In this document: positions 1-8,452 of the stretch, one piece after another
How the letters are laid out: the number at the start of each line of letters is the position of its first letter
Position numbering within the stretch: the stretch's first letter is position 1
Assembly: GCF_014084125.1 (NCBI RefSeq)
Contig: NZ_CP048405.1
Span: 6,944,001 to 7,008,000, forward strand
From: Streptacidiphilus sp. PB12-B1b
Lineage (GTDB): Bacteria > Actinomycetota > Actinomycetes > Streptomycetales > Streptomycetaceae
DNA: 64,000 bases
Reading direction: 5' to 3'
The notes under the pieces: generated by a model
The model's database searches: none
Told to the model about the DNA's origin: nothing
Seen by the model: only the letters and a program-made list of their open reading frames with translations
Translations under genes and position numbers: made by a program

Positions 1-27
1 GAGAGAACGTTGATGGTGCTCATTGCT

Positions 28-672
28 TCAGGCCCCCTTCGCCGCAGTGCGGACCAGGATGAGGCCGCCGTTCGGACCAGGGATCGCTCCCTTGATCAGG
101 AGCAGGCCCTTCTCCGCGTCAACGGCGTGGACGGTCAGGTTCTGGGTGGTCACGCGCTCGTGGCCCATGCGACCAGCCATGCGCATGCCCTTGAACACAC
201 GACCCGGGGTGGCGCAGCCACCGATCGAGCCGGGCGAGCGGTGCTTGCGCTGCACGCCGTGTCCGGCGCCCAGACCGTGGAAGTTGTGGCGCTTCATGAC
301 ACCCGCGAAGCCCTTGCCCTTGCTGGTGCCGGTCACGTCGACCTTGACACCGGCCTCGAAGAGCTCGGCCGTGATCTCCTGGCCCAGGGTGTACTCGCCG
401 GCGTCGCTGGTGCGCAGCTCGACGAGGTGGCGACGGGGGGTGACGCCGGCCTTGGCGAAGTGGCCCGCGAGGGGCTTGTTCACCTTGCGCGGGTCGATCT
501 CGCCGAAGCCGATCTGCACGGCGTCGTAGCCGGTGCCATCAGCGGTGTGGACCTGGGTGACGACATTGGGCCCGGCCTTGACGACGGTCACCGGAACGAT
601 CCGGTTGTTCTCGTCCCAGACCTGGGTCATGCCGAGCTTCTCGCCCAGGATGCCCTTCATCTGCTTAGCCAT
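28..672 (-). CDS. rplC: 50S ribosomal protein L3
   Basis: L3 (214 aa) binds 23S rRNA near its 3' end and is an early assembly protein of the large subunit; an internal loop reaches towards the peptidyl-transferase centre. The N-terminus [16 protein letters not shown] and the central stretch ending [14 protein letters not shown] are L3 hallmarks, and the length is full. It starts with ATG 15 nt after the rpsJ stop, so it is the second gene of the S10 operon, whose remainder lies beyond the left edge of the window. No separate promoter is visible between the two genes. Confidence 0.98.
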   Translation of the reverse strand: MAKQMKGILGEKLGMTQVWDENNRIVPVTVVKAGPNVVTQVHTADGTGYDAVQIGFGEIDPRKVNKPLAGHFAKAGVTPRRHLVELRTSDAGEYTLGQEITAELFEAGVKVDVTGTSKGKGFAGVMKRHNFHGLGAGHGVQRKHRSPGSIGGCATPGRVFKGMRMAGRMGHERVTTQNLTVHAVDAEKGLLLIKGAIPGPNGGLILVRTAAKGA

Positions 673-687
673 CTTCGTTCAGCCCCT

Positions 688-996
688 TCAGAGCTTGATC
701 TCGATGTCGACGCCGGCCGGGAGGTCGAGTCGCATCAGAGAGTCAACGGTCTTGGGGGTCGGGTCGAGGATGTCGATCAGACGCTTGTGCGTGCGCATCT
801 CGAAGTGCTCGCGCGAGTCCTTGTACTTGTGCGGCGAGCGGATGACGCAGTACACGTTCTTCTCAGTGGGCAGCGGCACCGGGCCCGCGACCTGCGCACC
901 AGTACGCGTCACCGTCTCGACGATCTTCTTCGCCGAGGAGTCGATGACCTCGTGGTCGTAGGCCTTGAGCCGGATGCGGATCTTCTGTCCCGCCAT
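688..996 (-). CDS. rpsJ: 30S ribosomal protein S10 (NusE)
   Basis: S10 (102 aa) is a small-subunit head protein and, as NusE, a partner of NusB/NusG in transcription-translation coupling. The whole chain fits the family: [19 protein letters not shown] at the start, [20 protein letters not shown] in the middle and [12 protein letters not shown] at the end. An open frame continues upstream of the ATG, but that extension is not conserved S10 sequence; the ATG at 996, preceded by a purine-rich GAAGAAG, gives exactly the family length. First gene of the S10 operon, followed by rplC. Confidence 0.98.
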   Translation of the reverse strand: MAGQKIRIRLKAYDHEVIDSSAKKIVETVTRTGAQVAGPVPLPTEKNVYCVIRSPHKYKDSREHFEMRTHKRLIDILDPTPKTVDSLMRLDLPAGVDIEIKL

Positions 997-1076
997 GGCT
1001 TCTTCGTAGTCCTTCTGTGTGGTCTTGCTGCTTCTGCGGCCGGATCCTCCGGGTGGAGGCTCCGGTGGCGTTCCTT

Positions 1077-1100
1077 CGACCCACGCGGTCGGGCGTGTCG
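1077..1100 (-). promoter_or_regulatory. Conserved 24-nt leader element upstream of rpsJ
   Basis: On the minus strand this block contains the stem-loop CGACC-GCGTG-GGTCG and lies 81-104 nt before the rpsJ start codon. It matches 23 of 24 positions of a block 65-88 nt before rpsL (16609-16632). The match extends beyond the small hairpin into flanking bases that are unpaired here, so sequence as well as structure appears conserved. A shared leader control site of the S10 and str operons is an inference. Confidence 0.6.
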
Positions 1101-1401
1101 CGCTGCCCGCCATAAGAAAGCCTTGGTCGAACTCCTGGCCCCGCTGGCAGACCCTGAGGTCCGCCGGGGCGAAACGCCGGACCGAGCGCCTGCATGCACT
1201 TCCCGGAAGATTCCCGTACGTCCGCGCCGCAGCTGCCGCGCTTCGTCAACATCAACTAGGCAACGGCCGTACACGGGCACGACGAGTACTGTGGGACTCG
1301 CTTCCGGTCCCCCCGCATGGGAGGCGCGCAGCATCGGCACTCAACCGAGCAACTTGGCTAGTGTGCCATACCGGACACGGTGCACGCCAATTGAGCCGAC
1401 G

Positions 1402-1429
1402 AGCGTACCCAGGTCGCCCACCATGTCAA
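1402..1429 (-). promoter_or_regulatory. Probable rpsJ (S10 operon) promoter
   Basis: Minus-strand -35 TTGACA (1424-1429) and -10 TACGCT (1402-1407) are separated by 16 bp, a good match to the principal sigma factor (HrdB) consensus. Transcription would start near 1395, giving a leader of about 400 nt that includes the element at 1077-1100. A weaker alternative pair (TTGGCG at 1385-1390, CACACT at 1360-1365, 19 bp apart) lies just downstream. Confidence 0.55.
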
Positions 1430-1730
1430 ACCAGGGCCGGGGCCGGACGGAGCAGTGCCCCCGGCGCGGCCGGGCCGGACCGGGGCCCTCGCCGCACGCG
1501 ACCGGCGGAGGCCGCCGACGCGGTGATTCGCGGACGTCGTGTCGGCCCGAATGGTTGCGCTCCCGCGGATTCCCGAACGCGATTATTACCTTCGAACACC
1601 CGAAGGCAGGTCGCCGGGGATTTCCGCCGGGGGTGGGATAGGGTGACGCCGCCGCATGGGGGGTATGCGCCGCCCGCGGATTCCAGCGGGACGCGTTCCC
1701 GGTACGTGTGAAAAACCAGGGGACGCCCAC

Positions 1731-3353
1731 GTGAGCAGCATGACCCTTCCCGGCCCGGTGGCCGCCCCGAGACCCCGACGGGGACTGCTGCGGCTCGGGG
1801 CCGACCGCGCCTGGAAGCTCACCGCCGCCGAGGCCGCCGTCGCCTTCGGCTCCTGCCTGCTGCTGCCGCTGCTGGTGCGGCACCTCGACGTCGACCCGAT
1901 GAGCAGGCTCGGCGCGGTCAGCGGACTGGCCGCCATCCAACTGCGCTTCGCCCTGCTCGGCCTGGTCCTGGTGGCCGCGCTGGTGGCCGCCCGCAGGCTC
2001 GGCGACGGGCGCTGGTTCCCGCTGGCCACCCGCCTCAGCTGCGCCGCGCTGGCCGGCCTGGCCAGCGGCTTCGTGGCCGCGGGCGCGGTGGTCTCGCTGC
2101 TGGGCACGCCCTGGCCGATGTTCGGCCTGAACGGCGACAGCGGCCGGATCGTCGCCTGGGCGACCACCATCATGCACGGCCACGCCAACCCGGAGCCGAT
2201 CTACCCGCCGCTGCCGCTGTACAGCCTGGCGCTGTTCGCCAAGGTGTTCCACGGCGGCAACGCCGGATACGCCTTCAAGGACCTGGAGATCCTCGGCGCG
2301 GCCATCACCGGCCCGCTGGCCTACCTGTGCTGGCGGATGCTCTACAGCCCGATCTGGGCCACGGTCGTCGGCATCGTCCCGATGATGGCGCTGATCGACT
2401 CGTACAAGCCGTACAGCGCGACCGTGCTGATCCTGCTGCTGCCGGTGCTGGCCGCGTTCCTGCGGGCCTTCCGCCGGTCCGCGGAGCAGGAGTGGCGGCC
2501 GCTGCTGCTCACCGCGGGCGGGCTGGGGCTGCTGCTGGCGCTGCTGCTGCTCACCTACTCGGGCTGGTTCGTCTGGAGCGCGGCGGGCACCTTCGCGGCG
2601 GTCCTGCTGCTGTTCCCGTGGCGCTCCCGGGTGCCCCGGGCCCGGCTGCGCAGCCTGGCCTTCCTGGGCGCCACCGCGGCCGTCTTCCTGGCCGCGGCCG
2701 GCTGGTACGTGGTGGACCTGCTGCAGGCGTCCGGCACCGCCGACCGGGACTACGGCTTCGACGCCTACACCGACCCGGCGTTCTTCTCCATGTGGCGCAC
2801 CGACATGCCCGGCCAGGTCGGCCAGTGGCCGCCGCCCGGGGAGATCGGCGGGGTCAGCGTCTTCACCGCGCTGCTCTTCGTCGCCCTGGCCGTCGCCCTG
2901 TGGCTGGGGCTGCGCCGCTCGGTGGTGCTCGCCACCGTCGCCGTCTTCGGCAGCGCCTGGCTGATGCGGATGTACTTCGCCTCGCAGATGTACGGCACCG
3001 GCGAGGTGCAGCTGTGGATCCGCACCGACAACCAACTCCTCTACTGCGGGCTGGTGTTCGTCACGCTCGCGGTCTGGCTGGCGGTCAGGCGGGCCGGGAG
3101 CCGGCTGCCCGCCCGGGGCCCGGCGGTGATCGGGGTCTTCTGCGCGCTGATCATGCTGGTCGGCTCCATGGGCTCGTCCCAGTCGGACCGGTACATGCCC
3201 CAGAAGACGAACACGTACCAGATTCTTCCCTGGGTTTCGCAGACCGTTCGCATGACCAATGGAAAATGTCCCAGGTACGCGCCGCAGGGGAAGTGCTCGA
3301 AAAACGGCGACCAGTCGTGGTTGAAGATGATCTATTACCGACCGACAAACTGA
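1731..3353 (+). CDS. Polytopic GT-C-type membrane glycosyltransferase, AftA-like
   Basis: A 540-aa integral membrane protein with about 10-12 hydrophobic segments and a short polar C-terminus. After a conserved-looking FGLNGDSGRI (about 131-140) comes a loop with YPPLPLY (about 158-164) and an SYKPYSA segment; this pattern resembles the N-terminal domain of actinobacterial AftA-type galactan arabinofuranosyltransferases, where the Asp sits in the first large extracytoplasmic loop. It would use a polyprenyl-phosphate sugar outside the membrane. Start chosen at GTG 1731 (AGGGGA ahead); an ATG at 1740 is the alternative. The AftA assignment rests on motif resemblance only. It pairs with the DUF2142 gene 22 bp downstream. 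Confidence 0.6.
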   Translation: MSSMTLPGPVAAPRPRRGLLRLGADRAWKLTAAEAAVAFGSCLLLPLLVRHLDVDPMSRLGAVSGLAAIQLRFALLGLVLVAALVAARRLGDGRWFPLATRLSCAALAGLASGFVAAGAVVSLLGTPWPMFGLNGDSGRIVAWATTIMHGHANPEPIYPPLPLYSLALFAKVFHGGNAGYAFKDLEILGAAITGPLAYLCWRMLYSPIWATVVGIVPMMALIDSYKPYSATVLILLLPVLAAFLRAFRRSAEQEWRPLLLTAGGLGLLLALLLLTYSGWFVWSAAGTFAAVLLLFPWRSRVPRARLRSLAFLGATAAVFLAAAGWYVVDLLQASGTADRDYGFDAYTDPAFFSMWRTDMPGQVGQWPPPGEIGGVSVFTALLFVALAVALWLGLRRSVVLATVAVFGSAWLMRMYFASQMYGTGEVQLWIRTDNQLLYCGLVFVTLAVWLAVRRAGSRLPARGPAVIGVFCALIMLVGSMGSSQSDRYMPQKTNTYQILPWVSQTVRMTNGKCPRYAPQGKCSKNGDQSWLKMIYYRPTN

Positions 3354-3375
3354 ACAGACGAGGTCTCGTAGTTCC

Positions 3376-4959
3376 ATGCCACCGCTACTCCAGGCCATCG
3401 GACCAAGGGTCACGGCGAACCGCCGCAGCATCTGGCTGGCGGGATTCGCGTTCTTCCTGACGCTGATGGCCGCATGGTCCCTCGCCACCCCGCTCACCGC
3501 CGCACCGGACGAGCCGGCCCACATCCTGCGCGCCGCCTCCGTCGTCCGGGGCCAGTTCAACGGGCCGCCCGTGGTCCAAGAGGTCAAGATCGCGGACTTC
3601 ATCTCCAAGGAGGTGATAACCGGCATCCGGCTGCCGGAGCGCTACGCCTCGCTGAACGACATGTTCCGCTGCTACGCCTTCAACGTGAACCGGCCGGCCG
3701 GCTGCGCACCCGACTTCCACGGCACCGAACAGGTCGCCAGCATGACCACCTCGGCCGGCCGCTACAACCCGGTCTACTACCTCGCCGTCGGCTGGCCCTC
3801 GCTGCTGCTGAACGGCAGCGACAGCGTCTACGCCATGCGGCTGCTGACGGCGGTGCTCTGCGCGGCGCTGCTGGCCAGCGCCGTGGTCACGGCCAGCGAG
3901 TGGCGGCGGCGCGGGGTGGCGGTGCTGGGGGTGCTGGCGGCGGCGACGCCGATGGTGCTGTTCCTCGGCGGCGTGGTCAACCCGAACGCGGTCGAGTGCG
4001 CGGCCGGCATCCTGGCCTGGACCGCCGTGCTGTCCGTCTTCATGTCGCCCGATCCCGCGCTGCTGAACCGGCGGCTGGCCGCTGCCGGGATCGCCTCCGC
4101 CTCGCTGTTCTGCATCCGCCCGCTGGGGCTGGCCTGGGTGGCCGCGACCATCACCGTCGGACTGCTGGTCAACGAGCGCGGCACGCTGCCGTCGATCATC
4201 CGCCGCCGCGCCTTCTGGGTCTGGACCGCCGTCTCCGGCGTCGCCTTCGTCGCGGGCGAGCTGTGGAACATCACCCACCCGGACCACTCGTCGCTGCGCA
4301 GCGCGCTCACCCCGGAGGCGGTCGCCATGTGGACCTTCCACGCCTCCGGCCAGTACGTCGACCAGATGGTCGGCAACTTCGGCTGGCTGAACACCCCGGT
4401 GCCCGCGGTCACGCTGCTGATCTGGCTCGGCGTCATCGTCGCCCTGGCCCTGCTGGCGCTGACCTGCTGCCGCCGCCGGGAGGCGCTGCCGCTGCTGGCC
4501 ATCGCCGTGGGGATCTTCGTCATCCCGATCGCCGGCAGCACCCTGGACTACCGGCTGGGCCCGATCTGGCAGGGACGCTACCTGCTGGCCTTCGCCGCCG
4601 GGCTGCCCGTGCTCAGCGCCTTCGTCATCGCCCGGCGCAACCCGCTGCCCGGGCCGGCGCGCAGGCGGCTGGTCACCATCACCGCGCTGCTGCTGGCCTT
4701 CGCCAACCTGGCGGCCTTCTACTGGGCGCTGCACCGCTACCTGGTGGGCATCAACGGCGCGCTCCTCCCCCGGCACGTGCACTGGCAGCCGCCGGGCACC
4801 TGGATGCTGTGGACGGCCGTCTACGGGCTCGGGCTGCTGGCCCAGTACGGCCTGGTGCGCGCGTTCGCGCAGGACCGGGAGCCGGACGCGGGCACGGCCC
4901 GGACCGGCGCGGACGGCGTCGGGGCCGCGCCCGGCACGCTCGGCCTGACCCGGCTCTAG
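3376..4959 (+). CDS. DUF2142 family polytopic membrane protein
   Basis: A 527-aa protein with about 11 transmembrane segments. After the first helix it carries the DUF2142 signature TAAPDEPAHILRAASVV (about 40-56), followed by a long extracytoplasmic loop containing a Cys pair (FRCYAF and AGCAPD). DUF2142 proteins are GT-C-like membrane proteins commonly found in cell-surface polysaccharide loci; the acceptor is unknown. It follows the AftA-like gene by 22 bp on the same strand, probably in one transcript, and converges on the minus-strand glycosyltransferase block that makes up the rest of this glycan locus. Confidence 0.8.
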   Translation: MPPLLQAIGPRVTANRRSIWLAGFAFFLTLMAAWSLATPLTAAPDEPAHILRAASVVRGQFNGPPVVQEVKIADFISKEVITGIRLPERYASLNDMFRCYAFNVNRPAGCAPDFHGTEQVASMTTSAGRYNPVYYLAVGWPSLLLNGSDSVYAMRLLTAVLCAALLASAVVTASEWRRRGVAVLGVLAAATPMVLFLGGVVNPNAVECAAGILAWTAVLSVFMSPDPALLNRRLAAAGIASASLFCIRPLGLAWVAATITVGLLVNERGTLPSIIRRRAFWVWTAVSGVAFVAGELWNITHPDHSSLRSALTPEAVAMWTFHASGQYVDQMVGNFGWLNTPVPAVTLLIWLGVIVALALLALTCCRRREALPLLAIAVGIFVIPIAGSTLDYRLGPIWQGRYLLAFAAGLPVLSAFVIARRNPLPGPARRRLVTITALLLAFANLAAFYWALHRYLVGINGALLPRHVHWQPPGTWMLWTAVYGLGLLAQYGLVRAFAQDREPDAGTARTGADGVGAAPGTLGLTRL

Positions 4960-5038
4960 CGGCTCCGGCCCGACCGGCACCTGCCGGGCGGGCCGTACGA
5001 GCGGGCTGCACGGGCGGGACGGCGCCGCCGTCGGACGG

Positions 5039-5968
5039 TCAGGAACCGTCGGCGGCGGCGCTGTTGGCGCCGGAGGCGCCGGTGGGGCGCAGCACATGGC
5101 CGGTGAGGGTGCGCACGCCGTCCCACTGGGCGCGCTTGACCGCGCCCGGCAGCATGGTCAGCGCGTGCAGCCGGGAGGCGCTGTGGACCCGCGCGGCGCG
5201 GGCGGCGCGGGGCCAGCCCTGGGCGTCCATGCGGTCGGCGACCTGGGCGAAGTAGCGCTCCGCCTCGGTGAAGCGGGTGCCGGAGAACGCCTGCAGCGAG
5301 GACTCGCTGACGGCGTGCCGCCGGTAGCGGAAGGCCGGCTCGGTGTCGACCACCATCTCCTGGCCGCGCTGGAGCAGGTCGATGACCAGCGCGAGGTCCT
5401 GGATGACCGACAGCCCGTCGCGGAAGTTGACCGCCTTGACCGCGGCCGAGTCCCAGCAGATCGAGGGGAAGTACAGCCAGTTGCCGCGCAGCAGGCTGGC
5501 CGCGAGGGCCTCGCCGCCCATCCGGCGGCTGCCCTTCACCCCGGGGGCGTAGAGCCGGTTCTTGACGCCGTCCACCAGGCCGCCGACGGGCGCGCCCTGG
5601 GAGTCGATGACCTCGACGCCGGGCTGGACCATGCCCACGCCCGGGTGCTCCTTGAGCACCCGGCGGATGGTGGCCAAGTAGCCGGGCATCAGCAGGTCGT
5701 CGCAGCCCATGATGACCGCGCGCTCCAGCTCCAGCAGTTCCACGCACTTCTGGAAGTTGCGGGTGATGCCCAGGTTCTGCGGGTTGCGCAGGTAGCGCAC
5801 CCGCTCGTCCCCCAGCTGTGCGAACCACTCCGGGACGCCGGGCTCGCGGCCGTCGTCGACGACGGTCAGCCGCCAGTCCGGGTCGGTCTGCGCGAGCACG
5901 CTGCGGACAGCGTCCTGCATCAGACCGACATCTCCGTAGTACGGCATCATGATGTCGAAGGTGGCCAT
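5039..5968 (-). CDS. Glycosyltransferase family 2
   Basis: A 309-aa cytosolic GT-A enzyme. It opens with MPYYGDVGLMQDAVRSVLAQ, has the nucleotide-binding LTVVDDG (35-40), the NLGITRNFQKC segment and an acidic metal-binding IMGCDD (about 91-96). Sugar donor and acceptor cannot be read from the sequence; dTDP-L-rhamnose is plausible because all four rml genes lie a few kb away. ATG 5968 gives a standard GT2 N-terminus; the longer upstream frame is out-of-frame shadow of the next gene. Last gene of the minus-strand glycan operon, 56 bp after the DUF2304 gene. Confidence 0.88.
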   Translation of the reverse strand: MATFDIMMPYYGDVGLMQDAVRSVLAQTDPDWRLTVVDDGREPGVPEWFAQLGDERVRYLRNPQNLGITRNFQKCVELLELERAVIMGCDDLLMPGYLATIRRVLKEHPGVGMVQPGVEVIDSQGAPVGGLVDGVKNRLYAPGVKGSRRMGGEALAASLLRGNWLYFPSICWDSAAVKAVNFRDGLSVIQDLALVIDLLQRGQEMVVDTEPAFRYRRHAVSESSLQAFSGTRFTEAERYFAQVADRMDAQGWPRAARAARVHSASRLHALTMLPGAVKRAQWDGVRTLTGHVLRPTGASGANSAAADGS

Positions 5969-6024
5969 GACGGTGGTTGCTCGCCTCGGGTTCGCGGTGG
6001 TCCGGCGCAGGTGGTCCGGCAGGG

Positions 6025-6426
6025 TCAGGGGCGGGTGGAGGCGCCGGTGGGGGCGTCCAGCCGCTCCCGGTCCAGGCGGTCCCGGTTCAGCAGCTCCGCA
6101 TCGCGCAGCGCCACCGTCCGGGCCAGGTCGGTGACCTTCTTCTCCAGCGAACGGAACCGCATGTAGGTGTTGAGCGCGAAGAAGGACACGGCCACCACCA
6201 GCAGGTACAGCACCAGGTCGGTGCCTCGGCCGACGCCGAGCCGGTTGGCCACCCAGGTCACGTCGCCGGGGCGGAGCACGGCGAAGACGTTGGCCACCAC
6301 GAACAGGAAGAACGCGATGCGCTTCCAGGCCCGGGTGTGCGCGGCGTCCCAGCGGCGGATGAACAGGAAGAGCATCATCCCCGCGCCGAGGAGCAGGATC
6401 AGCTGGATCAGCAGGGTGCCCTTCAT
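6025..6426 (-). CDS. DUF2304 family small membrane protein
   Basis: A 133-aa protein with three hydrophobic helices (about 4-22, 34-50, 67-85) and a charged, partly coiled C-terminal tail (RSLEKKVTDLARTVALRDAELLNR). This is the DUF2304 pattern. Family members sit next to dolichyl-phosphate-mannose-synthase-like GT2 genes and are thought to be membrane partners of those enzymes. Here the start codon overlaps the GT2 stop codon (ATGA, 6423-6426), so the two are translationally coupled, which supports a two-subunit polyprenyl-phosphate glycosyltransferase. Confidence 0.85.
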   Translation of the reverse strand: MKGTLLIQLILLLGAGMMLFLFIRRWDAAHTRAWKRIAFFLFVVANVFAVLRPGDVTWVANRLGVGRGTDLVLYLLVVAVSFFALNTYMRFRSLEKKVTDLARTVALRDAELLNRDRLDRERLDAPTGASTRP

Positions 6427-7142
6427 CGGCCGCCACGCTCCCTCAGTGAGATGTCGAAGAGGATGTTGACGCCGTTGAGGAGCGACTGCCCCTTGGCCCG
6501 CGAGTAGTCGGTGTACAGGATGTCGACCGGGATCTCGGCGACCCGCAGGTCGGACCGGGCCAGGATGCCCACGATCTCCGAGGCGTGGGCCATGCCGTTC
6601 ATGGTGATCCTCAACTGCGAGGCGGCCTTGCGGTTGAGTCCGCGCAGGCCGTTGTGCGAGTCGGTGAGCTTGAGCCGGCGGGCGGTCGGGCTGACCGCGG
6701 CGGCGGTGCGCAGCACCATCCGCTTGAGCAGCGGCACCTGGTCGCTCTGCTCGATGAAGCGGGAGCCCAGGACGACGTCGGCGGCGTCCTCGCGGAGCAG
6801 CGCGACAAGCTTCTCGGCGTCGTCGGTCTGGTGCTGGCCGTCGGCGTCGAAGGTGACGAAGTACTCGGCGCCGGGGCGGGACAGGGCGTAGGACAGCCCG
6901 GTCTGCAGCGCCGCGCCCTGGCCCAGGTTGACCGGGTGCCGGACGAGGTGGGCGCCGGTGCCCAGGATGCGCTCGGCGGAGCCGTCGGAACTGCCGTCGT
7001 TGACGCAGACGATGTTGGGGAAGACCTTGAGGGCCTGCTCGACGACGTCGGCGATGACCTGTTCCTCGTTGTAGACGGGGATCACCAGCCAGGTGTCGTG
7101 GTAATCGTTCACTGCGTCTCCGAGGTGGGGAACGGGCGGCAT
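6423..7142 (-). CDS. GT2 polyprenyl-phosphate glycosyltransferase (DPM1/GtrB-like)
   Basis: A 239-aa GT2 enzyme with WLVIPVYNEEQVI (18-30), VNDGSSDGS (47-55) and the metal-binding FDADGQHQ (98-105); no C-terminal membrane helices are present, consistent with the adjacent DUF2304 protein supplying the anchor. It likely charges a polyprenyl phosphate with a sugar for use outside the membrane by the GT-C enzymes at 1731-4959. Start: ATG 7142 overlaps the flippase stop (TGATG) and has GGAG upstream; GTG 7112, also with GGAG, is an alternative that removes 10 residues. Confidence 0.88.
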   Translation of the reverse strand: MPPVPHLGDAVNDYHDTWLVIPVYNEEQVIADVVEQALKVFPNIVCVNDGSSDGSAERILGTGAHLVRHPVNLGQGAALQTGLSYALSRPGAEYFVTFDADGQHQTDDAEKLVALLREDAADVVLGSRFIEQSDQVPLLKRMVLRTAAAVSPTARRLKLTDSHNGLRGLNRKAASQLRITMNGMAHASEIVGILARSDLRVAEIPVDILYTDYSRAKGQSLLNGVNILFDISLRERGGR

Positions 7143-8452
7143 CAGGCATTCTCCAACGCGGACGCCGCAGCGGCGCCGTGCGCCGCAGGACCGGATGATC
7201 TCTTGGTGACGCCCCGTACGAGGGTGAGGAGCATGGATGCCGCGGTCACCAGTGAACCGAACGCATACGCTACCTCAACCCGGGTGGTGACCGGGCCTGA
7301 AACCAGTGTGACAGCCACCAGGGCGACCGTCCCCAGCAGCCAGGCGACCATCTGCCAGCGGTGCCGCCCGAGGGCCATCAGGGCCTGCCCCAGCACCATG
7401 GCGAGCATGTAGCACATGGTCCCGGCGGAGAACCAGAAGAAGTCCATCGGTCCGAGGACGTCGGGGGCGCCCAGAAAGGTGTGAATAAGCCATGAACCGA
7501 TGATCACGGCGGGAACGGCACCCATCAGGCCCAGTCCGAGGATCACCGCCGAGGTCTGCAGCAGCATCTTCCGGAAGCCCGCGCGGTCCCCGGTGGTGGC
7601 CGTGGTGGACAGCCCGGTCATCAGCGTGGGCTGCAGCGAGCCGAAGACGAACAGCGGGATGCGGCACAGCACCCCGGCGCTGAGCAGCGCGAAGGTGATC
7701 CGGGGATCGGTGGCGACCAGCGCGGTGGTGATCACCGCCGCGTTCACCATGATCTGCGCCAGCACCGACGCGGTGATCATCATCGTCATGTTCTGGAACA
7801 GCTCGCTCCAGGGCATCAGCGGTCCCGGTCGGCAACCGCGCAGCGTGGCCGGGAGCGTGCACACCATGGCGAACAGCGGGGCCGCCGCCAGCACCAGGCC
7901 GTACGCCACCGCGGAGTGGCTGCCCGCCAGGTACAGGCCCCCGGCCAGCAGTATCCGCAGCCCGCCGTCCAGGGCCAGCGAGATGCCGTAGGAGTTGAAC
8001 AGGCCCAGCCCGGCCAGGATGCCCCGGGTCAGGTAGACCAGCGCCATGCCCACCAGGGAGCCGGCGAAGGCCCAGACCAGGGTGCGGTCGCCGCCGAAGA
8101 AGGTGTCCGCCAGCGGGCCCGCGCCCAGCGCCAGGCCGCCGCCGAGCAGGGCCAGCAGGCCCAGGGTGAGCAGCGAGGCCCGGCGCAGCACCGGCGCCAC
8201 GCCCTCGCCGCGCACCGCGCGGGCCGCCACCACCCGGGTCAGCTCCTGTTCGATCGGGAAGAACAGGCCCAGGCTGACGGTCATCACCAGCGACCACAGC
8301 TCGGAGACGGCCGCGCGCGGGCCGGTGGCCAGGGCGTGGCCGGCGATCGAGATCTGGATGTACGAAGCCGCGCCGAGGACCAGCGTCCCGCCGATGACCA
8401 GGTGGGTTCCGGCCGGGATCACGCGCAGAAGCTTCGCCAGCGGGTTGGTCAT
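7142..8452 (-). CDS. Polysaccharide flippase (MOP/Wzx-like)
   Basis: A 436-aa protein with about 12 transmembrane segments (for example GTHLVIGGTLVLGAASYIQI near 13-32 and the repeated helices to the C-terminus), resembling MATE/MOP-superfamily exporters of lipid-linked saccharides. It would move a lipid-linked glycan made by the neighbouring glycosyltransferases to the outer face of the membrane. ATG 8452 overlaps the rfbD stop (ATGA at 8449-8452), so it is coupled to rfbD; an in-frame upstream stretch antisense-free but inside rfbD is not part of the gene. Confidence 0.82.
   Translation of the reverse strand: MTNPLAKLLRVIPAGTHLVIGGTLVLGAASYIQISIAGHALATGPRAAVSELWSLVMTVSLGLFFPIEQELTRVVAARAVRGEGVAPVLRRASLLTLGLLALLGGGLALGAGPLADTFFGGDRTLVWAFAGSLVGMALVYLTRGILAGLGLFNSYGISLALDGGLRILLAGGLYLAGSHSAVAYGLVLAAAPLFAMVCTLPATLRGCRPGPLMPWSELFQNMTMMITASVLAQIMVNAAVITTALVATDPRITFALLSAGVLCRIPLFVFGSLQPTLMTGLSTTATTGDRAGFRKMLLQTSAVILGLGLMGAVPAVIIGSWLIHTFLGAPDVLGPMDFFWFSAGTMCYMLAMVLGQALMALGRHRWQMVAWLLGTVALVAVTLVSGPVTTRVEVAYAFGSLVTAASMLLTLVRGVTKRSSGPAAHGAAAASALENA

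Larger units (their letters stand above)
997..1730. other. Intergenic region: S10 operon leader and divergent upstream region
   Basis: About 730 bases without a convincing gene. The rpsJ-proximal 400 bases are the probable 5' leader of the S10 mRNA, holding the conserved element at 1077-1100 and a promoter at 1402-1429. The right part (about 1560-1730), locally less GC-rich, must hold the promoter of the plus-strand membrane-protein gene at 1731; I could not identify its -35/-10 boxes. A small inverted repeat (CCTTCG...CGAAGG) lies near 1590-1607. Long minus-strand frames over 1341-3626 are antisense artefacts. Confidence 0.6.

Noticed and set aside
1341-3626. Very long minus-strand open frame (over 700 codons)
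   Set aside because: It is antisense to the AftA-like gene, low-complexity (Arg/Gly/Pro/Gln) and caused by high GC at third positions; no family features or ribosome-binding site.
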